Below are positions 13,101 through 27,900 of a stretch of 64,000 nucleotides of DNA, in pieces (the stretch's first letter is position 1; every line of letters starts with the position of its first letter). The stretch covers positions 4,875,501 to 4,939,500 of the forward strand of contig NC_132983.1 in the NCBI RefSeq assembly GCF_047496725.1, written 5' to 3'. Made by a program: the position numbers and the translations under genes. The notes beneath the pieces are model-generated. The model did not search any database, had not been told where the DNA came from, and was given only the letters and a program-made list of their open reading frames with translations. Source of the stretch: Anoplolepis gracilipes (lineage: Eukaryota > Arthropoda > Insecta > Hymenoptera > Formicidae).

Positions 13101-16100
13101 TTACGCGTAATTTTTTTCAAAAATATTTAACAATATTTACGTATATTTGAAATAAAAAATAGGAGCTCAAATCTCTCTCAGTTTATATATGAAATCAATC
13201 TAAATCCTCTAAAATTCCACGTTGAAAATTATAAACGTAAGAAATATGAGGTTAAAAATGAGAATAAAATTTTAAAATGGCATTTTCAAATTTATATGAG
13301 TTACGTTAAATTACGCGTAATTTTTTTTCAAAAATATTTAACAATATTTACGTATAAAAAAATAGGAGCTCAAATCTCTCTCATTTTATGTATATGAAAT
13401 CAATCTAAATCCTCTAAAATTCCACGTTGAAAATTAGAAACGTAAGAAATATGAGGCTAAAAATGAGAATAAAATTTTAAAATGGCATTTTCAAATTTAT
13501 ATGAGTTACGTTAAATTACGCGTAATTTTTTTTCAAAAATATTTAACAATATTTACGTATAAAAAATAGGAGCTCAAATCTCTCTCATTTTATGTATATG
13601 AAATCAATCTAAATCCTCTAAAATTTCACGTTGAAAATTAGAAACGTAAGAAATATGAGGCTAAAAATGAGAATAAAATTTTGCAATGACGTAATAGTAT
13701 CGCAGCTGTTGAAACATGTATTTCGTGAATTAATATACGAATCGAATAAAATGATTAAAGTAATTTACCGTGATGCACATCAATGAAGTTTAAAGAATAA
13801 CATGTTCATTCATTTTATATTACATTAAATTTTCGTAGCGGTTAAATATACATATGTATATTAGCTATCGTACGATAGTCGGCGTGTTTGTTTTCTGCGA
13901 TGTGTAGCTATTGTTTACATTTTACATGTTGCCGCTTTGTTGTTATTCGCATGAGGCTTGAGTGGGAAGGCAGCAGCGTAAAACACAAGTCGCCCTATGT
14001 GTCATCGCAGTATTCTTTGAATCGCAACCGGGAAATCACGTCAATCACGATCATTCAATAATGGTTACTATAATTAATAAAACGGACAACTATTCTAGAA
14101 TGGCATGAAAGCATGTGTGAGAAGACTTGATACAGATCCATTGTTGATCAGGAGCATAGTGAAGGTATCGCGCGGCACGCGTGATATAGTTATACAAGGT
14201 AGGATTTATTAACCACGTGTACTTACCCGGTGAGGGTGATGGCTATTGCGACCACAACGACCATGTAGACGAAACCGGAGCACACGAAATAAGCTGAGAG
14301 CATCCTGTCCCTCTCGCGCGAATACTGCAACAGGTAATTAAAGCAATTGCAATATCCCGCATTGTTTTCGTTTGTGTTGTCGAGAGTGTTTATCGTTAAC
14401 GCATTGCATTTATTTTATTTAGCCGTTGTTTTTCCTATCGTAAACAATTGGTTTGAAATTTTTTTTTCAACGCGATAGAACGCAGCATGTCGTTGCAAAT
14501 CGATTGCGAGACGCTATTAAATCATGCGGAAGCCGGATAATCCAAATACCCGGTTAGCGAATTAACCAAAATTTAATTAAATTTAAACGGACTTCTGTTA
14601 AGCACAGATTACTACGCCGATTGGTTAAATTTAATTGTGTACGCAGTATGAACATATAATTACAACTCGTATTTTGCGTGTTACTTAAATTAATTATACG
14701 AACTCTCGAAATAAAATGAATGAAATATTATAATTTTCTTCTAAGCATTTTTTTAAATTCTATAAAAATCATAATGCATACTATATATTTTATAAAGTTC
14801 TTTTTCCACTGATAATTCGATAATAATTCTAATAAATATTATTGCGTTAGTTATCTCAAAGTTTTACGATAAATCGATTTTATTATATAAGATGTGAGAT
14901 TGTAAAAAATGTAATTAGACAAAGTGACAAAATTATATTTTTACAATTCGATGTATCCTTGAATAATTCGGAGATTATTTTTACATTTTCTCTTTAATTT
15001 TTATTACCTTCTCCTCGACATCCGGTCTTCGAAACTTTAATATAAAGGGCGTACAATGCTCCGCTCTTAATCGATCTATGCTTCTAGCATCGATTGCTCG
15101 CATTAGATATTCATTCACTTCATCTTCGGGATCCTTTTCGCCCTCGATGATTTCAGCAAACCCTAATCTACTAAAATAATGATAAACACGGTTATCCAGA
15201 ATAACGAAAATAAGATAACGTGTTGTACTTATAATTTATTTGATGACTTATAGTTTATTCACGATGTTAATTATTCTATATTTGTAACATTTATTACAGA
15301 TTAATTGCGTTATTTTTATCAATTTATTGGTATAATATTTTTTATTTGTTATATTATTTTTTTTAGAGAACGAATAACATATGAATAATTTATTTTACAG
15401 TTGTTATAAATTAAAAAAAAAATAATAAAATAGTTATATATGATTGTTTTTTTATTATCACAGAATTAAGAGCAATGTTTCGTCGTCTTACAATTTTGGC
15501 GAATTCTCGGAAATTATTTAGGTAATGGGACCGAAAATCGTCGTCTATGACGCTACACATAAAGGGCTAAGAGATTAGGCAGCAATAATTGAGAAGCTCT
15601 TACTTGGTTTGTTTTCCGTGTTGCGAACCGTGACCCATAACCCTCATCTCTTTGGACACATTACCATTCGCTGGAAAGTTCTTTCGCATCCCGGAACTAG
15701 TTATATTGTCCTTGAACGTATCTCCAGGGACAATTAAGTACGTTCTGATGTTGTGGTCCTTTAAATACGCGTTTCTCTCGCCCCCGCGGCCTTCCTCGAC
15801 TTCGTAATATCCGCCCAAGCAATCTAAAGTCTCTTTCGTGATGTGCACACGTCTGCGAAACACCATACCTTCCATCTAATATATTAGCATCGTTGATATA
15901 ACGACACTTGTTACCGATGTTAATGAGATTGTCTCTCCACAGGCATTTTATATATATATATATATATGTTTTTTTTTTTTTTTGCGAGCATACTTTTTTT
16001 TATTAGTTAAATAAACTTGACAAAAAGGGTGAAGTTTTATACAAAGTGTTTGATTTCATGAGTAAGACACGTAAAATTGTCCGCGGTAAGACCGACGTAA

Positions 16101-17667
16101 TTTATGGTCGTCGCTGGAGCTTTGAAGAAAACGAGTCAGTTGAGGGCCGACGTATCTCGAAGAAAATTGCTTGTACTCACCCAGGTATCCCTCCGCTTTC
16201 CATGTAATTGGCTAGGGTCACGTCGTTGCTCCAAACATCGAACTGCCATTTTCTCAGACCGAGAACCCCGCAATGAACCCGGCCCGTGTGGATGCCAACT
16301 CTCATATTCACGTTTACGGCCATTACTTCGCGAACCAATCTACCAAGAGATATGAACGCGTGAATTTATATTGTTTCTTCCTTGTCGTCATTAGACGGAA
16401 AAAATGCTCGGATAACCGAGGCGGTCGTAGCATTGAAATAAAAACGAACTTTTATCATTAAAAGCGTAGCCCGGAGAATGTTCTTTCGATGCTCCAACTA
16501 TCGGATAAGTTGAAGTATTTTCATTATTGACGAAACGAAAAGAGGAAATATACTTATATATATATATAGACGCGTAAATATCGATTCTCCTTCGAGACAC
16601 AGTTGACCGACATTCAATTATAATGATTGTTCTTCATTATTGATCTCTTTTCATGTGTGATTTCTCATTTTTATCGCACATTTTTATTCGTACATTGATT
16701 CTCTGTCGCGGTTTCTCGCGCGAGAGAATAAGGCACCGTCAAGTTTGACGAAGGGTTAACGCAAGATTAAAATTGGAATTTAAACGCGTACGCTCGCCGG
16801 CAATTTATCCGCGATTCAGTGACCCGTGGAAAGAGCAGGAGGGCCTTTCATGGTGACTCGTATTTCAATGTAGCGGCCTCAATCGCGAATGCCATATACT
16901 ATGCTCTCCAAGGAAATCTTCTCTTTGACGATGAATCGCGTTTTATGAAAACACGAATGAAACGAATGCGGGACATGTAGGATACAGCTGCGGTCGTTTT
17001 CGCGGATACAAACGAAAGCATCACTTATTGCTCGTATGTTCCTTTGATCCGTTTAGTTTCGCTTTCGGGCAGCTTTCGATATTCTATCTTCCACTATTTC
17101 TATCTTGCGTTTCTCCTTTTTATATAATACTAAGCGTACTAACATGTGGAATATTTTGCGAACCTTTGACGTTGCTGATGAGACTTCTGTGATATGTGTG
17201 TTATTTTGTTATTTTTATTTTTATCACTTCAAATGTAGGTACACATTTTGAACCTTGATAAAGCTATTATGCTTTAGTTATTTTTTTATATACGTCATAT
17301 ATGTCGTTTGCACAAACCGGATATAAATACAACATGTGTTTAGGCAAGAAATTATATATGATAAAGGTTTAATGAAGCCTACATATAAGAGTAACATAAA
17401 AGAAACATGAATGACTTACGTTATTGCATCGATCATGTCCAATCCCATCTCTACACAACAGTGAGCATGATCAGGTCGTGGTTCCGGAAGTCCGGAAACG
17501 CAATAATAGCAGTCTCCGAGAAGCTTTATCCTGAGGCAGTGGTGCTCAGCGGCTAGCCTGTCAAACCTACGGAATATTTTCGAATAATGTAACGTCATGA
17601 TTTATTTAAATGTAATAATATCGAAGAAATTCTTAACTTGATCGAGCGAAAAATTCTCGAAGAAATC

Positions 17668-17709
<42 letters not shown>

Positions 17710-20700
17710 TCTTTTTTGCAAAAATATTATGTAACAATGTAACTTTTGCGGTCAAACTCTTGCGAAAGCCACGTTCGTAACAACGCACTGTGTGTACAAA
17801 AATATCTACTATTTTTCCTCACGTACTCTTTATGTTTTATGTAACTATTGCAATATATTTTTCTAACGTAATTTTATATGAAAGCATAATATCTTGCAAT
17901 TTTCATTAATATCAAAATTTTGTTTAAGTTTTCCTTTTAATTTATAATTAAATTTCCAACTGTTTATTTTCAGTTTCATTATTATTATATCTTTCTTAAC
18001 ATTGATTAACTCAATGTATAAAGGCGATTGAATAGAATACGATGAAATAAATACGGCTAAACTAAATTAATTCGAGACGATAGTTAAAAATAGCACATCA
18101 ACAAAAGGAAAGGCCCTAACAGCCGGGAGATAATCGGTTTATTCAGATTAGATATTCAGTAACGTCGCACTCCGTGCGGCGCATATTATACGAAATTAAT
18201 TCAGGGCGCCGGAAGGGTGATATTAATATTTCACGCGCGGCAAATCTGCGTAACACATAGGGTATGTATTATGTTAGACTAGTTTAATATGATATACATA
18301 TACACAAAATAACAGTCTCGATAGAGCTATGTATGGAGTTGCGATGCGAATATGGCAATTAAATAATTTAATTATTAACCTATTATCGCATAAATCTTTG
18401 AAAATTAAATCGATAATAAGGTTTTTTACTTCAACATTAATACTGGAATATTATGCGCATTACTCGTGATTTATTCATGATACAAATTTATGAAAGATAT
18501 ATTAGCTACAGATTATTTGTAAGATATTATTACTAAAAGCATAAAAGGTGTATGCTTTTAGCAAATATGTTTTGCATAAAAAAAAATATTTACAAATAAT
18601 TAGTTTGCCGATTTTTCACTATTTAATATAATCTATATACTATTACTGTTTAATATAATCCAAAAATCTATACACAATATGTATTGCAATTATTTTTTAA
18701 TAATGCCAGAATGAGAAAAATTTTATTTCACATTCTTCATGGAAATTCGACATTATTTAGTGTGTGTGAAATTTGTGTTTTATTTCATGGAACTTATTCA
18801 TTGTTGAGAGTTTTGGTTTTATTTTTAATAATTCTAAAGTTCTTGATATATAGATTAAACAAATCCTTCTGATAATTAAATAAAAAAAAAAAAAAATAGC
18901 TCCACAAACTGAGACGCCAAATTCATACTGCGTCTCACTTTGTTCGCTAATGATTTTTTTTATCATTTCTTACTAGATTTTAAGCCCTTGAGAGTTACAA
19001 TAATTCTACAAGAAGTTTTATGTGTAAAAATTATTAAAATATTGAACAAAATAGCCCGAGATGTCAGACGTATAAGTAATTTAGATGAGACGCTCGTATC
19101 TCTCTTTGTTTATATTAAATTAATTATGCATATTATAAAGATGATAAATTATGTATTTGTTCTATTGTTTGTTGATGATTATATATTTACTACTCATCTG
19201 ATGGATATTTACATATATTATTACATATTACATATATTATAATATTACATATATTAAGTCTTTTTTGCACTTTTACTTTCTCATAAAAAATAAATTTGTT
19301 TAACACATTTTCCCTTTTATCTTTTTCCAACTCTTCTAACAGTTTAACCAGGCATTTATATGTCACTGGAGAGTTCTTTCAACAGCAGTAGCATTCATCT
19401 CACCCACAATATACACGATATTATAACTTCTACATGTAAGTTTATATATATACATATATTTTTTTCTTTTTCTTTTATATAATATAAAATAGAAAAAAAA
19501 GCGGAAACTTTCTTTCTATGACTGCTGAGTCTATAATTAATTAGATATGTATGTCATATTAAATCTTTATGTTACGAGTTAATTTAGATTAAATATCAAT
19601 CGGACGAGTTACGATTGAATAATAGTAAATATCATTATATTTAAATATCGTTACGAATGCATGATTGAAAAATATTTATTAATAATATGATAAAAATTAT
19701 TTCCAAAATTACAATAACAGTTAAACAGTATTTTTTGCCTATATTTTTCGGTAATTTTTATTTTTGCTTTATTTTCATGATAAGCAATATAAATAACTGT
19801 TATATACCGATGCATTAACTGTTACATCCTAAAAAGTGTATAGAATTTATTTTTAAGTTTCATAAAATGCAGTTTAATAAAAAGTAGACAATTTTATTAC
19901 TATCAAATACTAACAATAAGTGTAAATGGTATGTGCGAAACTAACGTCTCACTTTGTAGAAACTTATTAATTGTTGAGAGTTCTAGCTTTATTTTTTAAT
20001 AGTTCTAGCTCTTTCTATTTTTCCGAGAAAAAATAACTTGGAACAAACTGACAATGAGACACCAAGTTTAGGCTGCGTCCTACTTTGTCTCTGACGATTT
20101 TTTGCCAGACTTGAGAGTTTTACAATGTTTGTGTGAAAAGTCCTATGCATAAAGATGATTAGAATATGAATAAAACAAATTAGATCGCCCGAGACACCGG
20201 ACGTATAGTGAGGTGAGACGCTGGTCGTATTTTGATGGTACTATCGACTTTAAATGAGATTTCGTGTTATACATCTGTCCTTTCAGACCAGGTTTATTTT
20301 ATTTAATAAATATTCTAATAATTGATACGCATAGAGTTCTTGCTAGAAATTAAAATTAATTGTGGAATAACATGAAATCTTATTTAAAATATAATTTTAA
20401 TGCGTCATAAATCTTGAATTATACATCATTCTATAACAATTGCATATATTAAGATTTCTTCTGATTTCATAAATTTTCTTTTCAGCTCCAGTGACATTTA
20501 AAAGAAATATAGCGAGATAAATGAAACGTTAAATTAAACAATGATTTCTAACTTATTTAACTTGATATCAATTTATTTTTCTTTTCTCCCTTGGAATATT
20601 GATCTCTTGAGTTTTGTAAATATTCTTATTCTTCCGGTTCACAGAATCCTCTCTTTATATCCGCGGATATAAATCTCCTTTGCAATCTTACAGACAAATT

Positions 20701-23316
20701 GTATCTTTGTTGAATATCACTTTGACACGCGTTTGCGTTTCGCAAACTACATACAAGTCACGTTATTGTAATCTTCAAATCGAATTACGTAACGTCGCCA
20801 TGAAAGTTCCTTTGACTCGACTATTTCCACCTACACCAGAGAAATCTGATATATGTCGAGCTCTATAAATTGTATATACATATAAAATAACATTTCTAAA
20901 TTTGCGATTAACGTGTTATTCATAGAATAATATTTTACATATATTATGTTTTCAAGATTAGTTTTTAGATAAAAGATTTTAAGCACAACTTTTTTCCCCT
21001 CATTTCACTTGATAAATCTGTCTCATATTTGTATCAAGAATTTCTCGACATCCTTGATACTCCCCAAGTTTCCCTCATCGAATCATATTCCTCATGTCCG
21101 ACGAGCCCTCGGAAAGGCTTCGACAGCTTTCGATTTCGCGTCCCTAGTGACTTTTCGGGTCAATAGGGTCTACTTATCCTAGTACCAAGAGGGATTTGCT
21201 AAAAGGTCATAAAGGCGGCTTTTATGTATCAGTATAGTCGAGATCACTTTGTGAGCTTCTGCGAATGCAACGTTTTCAGTCCCACAAGAAAAGACAAAAT
21301 TACCTCTTAAAAAGAATGTTTGGAGGATAAAATGAACATAAAAGTACGAGTAAAAAACGGTGTGTGTGTGTGAAGCTGGCGTCTCACTTCGTGAAAACTC
21401 ATTAATTGTTTAGATTTCTCGCCATACTTTTTAATAATTCTAGAATTGTTGACAGGTTGAACAAATATTTCTGGTCATTAAATAAACAAAATTGCCCGAA
21501 ACAAACTGAGCCATATAAAATAAAAACAATTGTTGTAGCTGTAAAAATAAAATAAAAAAAAATTCTCGAAACATTAAACTTCACGTTGCGTCTCACTTTA
21601 TCCGTCATTGATTTTTTTTAACATTTCTTGCTAAATTTTAAATGTTTTTCACAATAGTTTTACAAAAAGTTCTAGGCGTCAAAATTATTCGAATATTAAA
21701 TTGCCAAATTAAACACTGGTTATATTTCGATAGTTCTCGATTTTAAATGAGATTTTGTGTTATTCCGCAATCATTTTTAATTTCTAGCGCGAGAATCTTA
21801 TGTGTAAAAATTATTAGAAAATTATTATTTATTAAACAAATTAGATCGCCCTATTTTTTATAACAGTTTTTCTTACCGTGCGAAAAGTTCGTTGAGCAAT
21901 CTGACAAGTTCTTCGGCAGTGCATTGATCGGAAAGCGAAGTAAATCCACAAATATCGGCGAATAAAATGCTGAAATATTTATGAAACTAAGTAAATATTT
22001 AAAGTCAGTTATTATTTTATGGTTAGATTTGTTTCTCTCGGAATAATTTCTGGGCGAACAAAAAATTTTTGATAATTAATTTCAACTCCAACAAGTTTTT
22101 TAAACAGAGTTATAGAAAAATATAAATTTGAAGAGAAAAGTAAGGACTAATAATGAAAAATTGTCGCAAGCACGGAAACTTATTAAAGTTAAATGAATGT
22201 GACGTTTACTCTTTACAAATTCGCTGGTTAAGTTAAATCGATCCGAGCTTGATCCGTGCCAGATATGAAAGTTTGGTGTTACATCTCGACCCGTTACAAA
22301 TCGATCTAGAATTCTCTCTACGGCAACTGTGCACACTTAAATCGGATGTATCGATATAACGCATTAAATTTTCATTTTGCAGTTAATAGGTATAATTGCG
22401 TGATCAAATAATTATGCGTGTCATTTCTATTTTGACATAGGATTACGGTAATAATTGTATAATATGATGTTATAATATTGATATAAATTGTAATAAAAAA
22501 TCTCTTTAAACTTTAAAGCAAAACTGAATCTCATTTGCGAAATATTAAAGTGTCATTTTTAAATGACATATAAATTTTTTAAAGCGCATATTTTAAGTGG
22601 TTATTATTTGATGTGACGTACCTGACGTTCTCGTGTCTTTGAATATAAATTTTGTGAAACATCGTATCCTTTGGTTTTCCGGCTATATCGGCTTTCATTT
22701 CCATGGCGACGTGTCTAGGTAATACGCTGAGCAGAAGCCTTTCCTGGAAAATAAATTAATGTTATAATGAAATATTTGATTTTGATATATAATTTAAAAA
22801 CAAGATTATTACAAGTTTATAATGAGATATATAACAAAGTGGAATATATATAATAAAAATATGAATTAGGATATAAAAATTCAATTACAAAAGCGTGTTA
22901 TATTGTATATTGAATACAATTATAATATAATTATAACAAGCACGAATTTTTAAATCTTAATACAAACTTGAAATATTAGAATAATTAAATTAGGTTTTTT
23001 ATCTATCCTTACTTGCGATAGTTTTGTTAATTTAATTAAATAATAATTTTACGTTTTATTAGATTTCTTGGTATTATATTATAAATTACTTCACTTATGT
23101 GATAATGGATTGATTGTAACTATCATTAAGTTAGTCCTTGGGAAGGATTCTCTCGAGCAATCTGTAGCAAGGATTATAATGGATAGGCCAAGGTATGGGG
23201 GGGACATACGGGTTAATACAGTCTTAAGAGCTAAAGTGCATTACTCAGATAACCATCCAAGATATACATACACACTTATTGCGTGTATATATATATGTAT
23301 AGATACATCTTATCTT

Positions 23317-23361
<45 letters not shown>

Positions 23362-24910
23362 GTATTAGAATATTTCTCCAATATAGTTGAGTATTCTTCA
23401 AACATTTAGATAATTTGTTTTCTAATAAAATTGTAAGAGGCATTTTTGGAAAATTACATGCGATTGTAAAAGGAAGCAAACTAAATTCTTACGTTGTGAT
23501 TTAATAATAAAATTCTGGTATTTATTTAAATGCAATTCTACGTCTTCAGGTTTGAGATATAACGCTTAACATTTTGGGAATGTGCGGAATTATTTAATCA
23601 CGTCTAAAGCTACGGAAATATTTATTCACGTGAAATTGTTTAGGTAGCAACATTTCGTTTTTCCATCAAATATCGTTGAAAAGGGTACGGCAACGCGAGT
23701 TAGTTGCGTGTGACTATGTGGGTGTTCCCACGATCGAAATAGAAATCGTATGGCGAAATGATATCGCGAATCGAAACGGAAGAACAAGCTTTACGATAGC
23801 CGGTAATCTTCGCTATTCCGCAGGGATCATGTATATTGAACTAACACGGGTATCACTGTATGGGTAAGCAATATTGCGCGGTGCTGTGTTCGACACGTGG
23901 AGCTCGTCAATATCGTGGGAACTTCTCAAGTGCGGGTGAAGTCGACGACAAGCGTTCGACAAGCTTCACGTTGATGGTCGATACGTGTCGGACATAGCTG
24001 ATGTGCACTTTTACAATCGCGATGTGTACGCTCGCATGATGCAAAATACAAACGCGATTCCATGTCGATCTTACTGTATAAACCGTCCCGAGATTATCGC
24101 TTTCATCGAGACTACTGTTTATTTCAATGCTACTAACGATATGTCGACGAGTTATTAAAACAATTCGAAATTTAAAATATTTGACGATCAAATATTAAAA
24201 ATAGAAAAAGATCTTATTTAGGAGTATTTTTTTTTTTTTTTTTTTTTTTAATTAAGTGGAGTAAATGGATTCTATAATAATTTAATAGAATTTTTATTTA
24301 AAAATTTTTCGTGGAAAACTTATTTTTAATTCTAGAAATGGGTTATTTTCTCGCGGGCTATTTCTTCTCTTCTAAAATTAATCTCACTAATATCATTGGA
24401 CAAGAAATGATAGGAATATAGGAGCGCGTCTCGGTTCACATTGTCCGTCGTTAAATGAGCATACATGTTTGATGTTGTCGCATATATTGAGTGATTGTGA
24501 GCGATCGACGAGCAGACGCGAATAATAGCCGATGGATATCGCGACACCTCACAGATTTCTGATTAAAGCCGGCCCATCGTAATCATGAGCGATGTGCGAT
24601 AAGACACTAGCTTTAATAGATTCTCACTGCTTTCTAATAATTATTCGGTTGTCAGTTATTCTTCTGTTCTTGCGTTGTTTGAAATAAATTGACATAATTC
24701 CGATTATCTATCTATCGTGATATTTTAAATAAGCGTAAATATACATCTTGAAAAATGAATTTTATTTAGTAACTCTTATATATATATATATATGTGTGTG
24801 TGCAAATTGCAAGATTTTTAATGTATACGTTATATCAGAATGCATTTCACGACAAAATAAATGAAAATATAATAAATATAAAACAGAAATTCAAATAATA
24901 AATATTAGCA

Positions 24911-24955
<45 letters not shown>

Positions 24956-27900
24956 AATTGCAAGATTTTTAATGTATAAGTTATATCAGAATGCATTTCA
25001 CGACAAAATAAATGAAAATATAATAAATATAAAACAGAAATTCAAATAATAAATATTAGCAGGATATATATATATGTAAATTGCAAGATTTTTAATGTAT
25101 AAGTTATATCAGAATGCATTTCACGACAAAATAAATGAAAATATAATAAATATAAAACAGAAATTCAAATAATAAATATTAGCAGGATATATATATATAT
25201 ATATATATAAATAAATGGCGATCAAAAATAAATTGGTAATAAAGTTTATGTTCTCTGTTCATTATTTGGTTATCGATATGAAATATTATTACTTTGAAAT
25301 GTGATTGATTGTTTTTTTTTAAATTTATTTAAATAAAAAAAAGAGAAACATGTATGCGCATTTTAATATACAACGCATTAAATATACATTGAAAAAAATA
25401 GTTAATGAATAGTCGGTCTGTTTTATTGAAGTCTTATGCAAATAACTCGTTCATTATTTTTCGATTGCTGGACAACACGTTCACGCAAAATAGATTTACC
25501 GGCTTTGTTGGCCAACCAACACGTGTCCGAAGCGGATTCACGTGCCTTTGAATACACACACGCAATATTGTTTTAATACGCGCGTGTACAAGCTTCTATT
25601 AGCAATAGTGAAGTACAGGGGACGCGCGCGATTACCGAGTTGGCGATATTGTAAAATAATTAACAATTACGCTGCAATATCGTTCAATGAGCTGTAGCAA
25701 AATGAAGTTTTCACAAAAATCAATAACAATAATACGCGCACTCGTTCAACCGAGGATCGAACAAAGTCCTATTCAGGGCTGCAGTTTGATTCAGTGCATT
25801 ACTATTCTTGAAACCACCTCTTTTTGCGAAACAATAATAATTCTATAGAACGTTGCTTCTCGTCAATTTGCCGTTGATTGTTCGCACGAGAGAAACAATT
25901 CACGAAAAATATACTCGCGCAAATTATTTCTTTTCATTTCTTAAGCAGAAATACAGACATACATTGAACATTGTACGTTCAACTATAACGCATTGCCAAG
26001 ATATATTTTTTTATATATTTAAAAATGATATAAAGTTCAATCGTCACATCCGCTTCGTGTTAAAAAAAAAATTCATATTTAATATCATATTATATATTAT
26101 TAGTAATCTTAATATTCGAGAACAATATAAAACTTTACATGATGCAAGATTATTTGTAAAATAAAATTTCATGACATATAAAACTTGATTGCATACTTGA
26201 TTACGTATACTTATTAAAAAATTTGCAGAGAGAATGATTATTATTGTCTGAGAGTAAATTCTGTACGTATACTCGCTAAGTCGTTTATGAAATGTTTTGT
26301 CAGCGAATTCTTTTAGATTTCCGAATAAAAGCCAAAATCGAACCGCTCGCTCGTTGCTTCTACATCCTTTGTGCGAGAGAGATTTTTAAACACATGTCCG
26401 ACAACGAGATAGACGCCAATCACAAATTTGCATCACCGCGTTTTCATCTTCGAGTTGATTGAATTCGTGTCGTATATTGTGCCGTTGAATATCTGATGTA
26501 TTTTAATCGATCTTCGTGTTCGTTCGTTGTAGATTTTCAGCTCATTCGCCGAAAGCGTTTAAAAAGTAATCCACCCGAAATCTCACTGTACTTTTTTTAA
26601 AGCCCTCTTTACTTAACATTTTTCAATATAGAAATTAAAAACATATTTTGCATCACTTCAAGAAGATTGTCACAATAAAAATAAATTTTCTTCTAGGTTT
26701 TTCGCTATCTATTAATGCTTTTTATTAATACAAATTAAATTTGACGAAAAACAATTTTAATAGAATTTGACAAGATACGGCATAATATTTTCATTTCTTA
26801 TTTTTTAATTGTGTAAATTTTTTACAAATAAATTATATCAATGTAATGCAGAGAGTACTTAAGGTAATTAAATTTCATAATTTAATTTATTTTATAATTT
26901 TTACTAATAATTACTGACTTCATTTAATTAATATTTCTTTCAAAATGTGTGTCATGCATTTTTTTTACATTTATCAAAATAATTATAATAATAAAAAGAT
27001 ATATGTGACGGATTATTCTCGTGATTAAAATTTCTTCAAAATTTTTCTTATTTAAATTTATAAAAGAGTTATTATTATGCGTTAATTATTCTTGTAATTA
27101 AGGATTCTTGAGTATGCTTTCTAATTAAAATGCTCAGGCAGTTTCTAAATAGAACGTATGGATCTTCAGATAGTCGCTCACGTTGCGGTTTACATGAACA
27201 TTTGATGGCATTATTAATAATTGATAAAGACATCAAATATTGGAGATTCCAGTAGGGATGACGTCCCAGAGGAATAAGATAATAATTGCTATTTGCGTGA
27301 CACGGCTTTATCGATGTCAATTAAAAGGACCTGTCGTTTAAATAGATTTTACGGTTATTATTATTTATTATCACGATATTTCTGTAACATGTAATAATTT
27401 CTTTACCGTTAATAGAAAATTATGATATTTAAGTCAGCCGCAAGTATCTTTTCATAATTTATAAAACCTATTATAGGAACAGTTCATTGAAACGAATTTA
27501 CAATTGAAGCCATATTGAAGTCTTTTATACTGAGAGATATCTTAATATAAATAACGTAATGTCTCTCGACAAGAGATACATTATTTTCTCCAGCTACATA
27601 GAAAATTAGATTTTCCAGGATCAATCTCTACGTGATTATGATTTTATTTGTTTTGTTCTTCGTATTGATAAATAAACTTTATTGTTGAGCTTTCGATAAA
27701 CTTTTTCATTTTCTTCTTCAGAGATTCTTAGAAATTTTATGAAATTTTTTTTTGCTCTTATAGCTTTTAATTTTTCTCAGCTTCATTAATAATATATCAT
27801 ACTTTCCACAGAGTACTTAACTTTATTTTGAATTATGTTTATTACACATGGGCGCATTTATATTTTTTTTTTTGTAATGTAACTTTGATAACATTTCTGA

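Larger units (their letters stand above)
14325..17419 (-). other. Introns 10, 9, 8 and 7 of the adenylyl cyclase gene
   Basis: These are 14325-15007, 15171-15603, 15853-16180 and 16340-17419. Intron 7 has a GC-richer segment at about 16680-17060 without a coding signature. Intron 8 has a short (TA)n followed by poly-T at 15950-15983. No other features were seen. Confidence 0.8.
17567..21876 (-). other. Intron 6 of the adenylyl cyclase gene
   Basis: A 4.3-kb intron with an (AG)n tract near its 3' end and three diverged copies of a dispersed repeat. Open frames inside it (for example 18940-19242) are AT-rich and overlap the repeat copies, so they are not considered genes. Confidence 0.85.

Noticed and set aside
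13076..13683. Regular repeats considered as a CRISPR-like array
   Set aside because: The whole 205-210 bp unit repeats without unique spacers; this is a tandem duplication in a eukaryotic intron.
23068..23409. 113-codon plus-strand open frame
   Set aside because: It ends in translated (TA)n repeat and has no recognisable domain.
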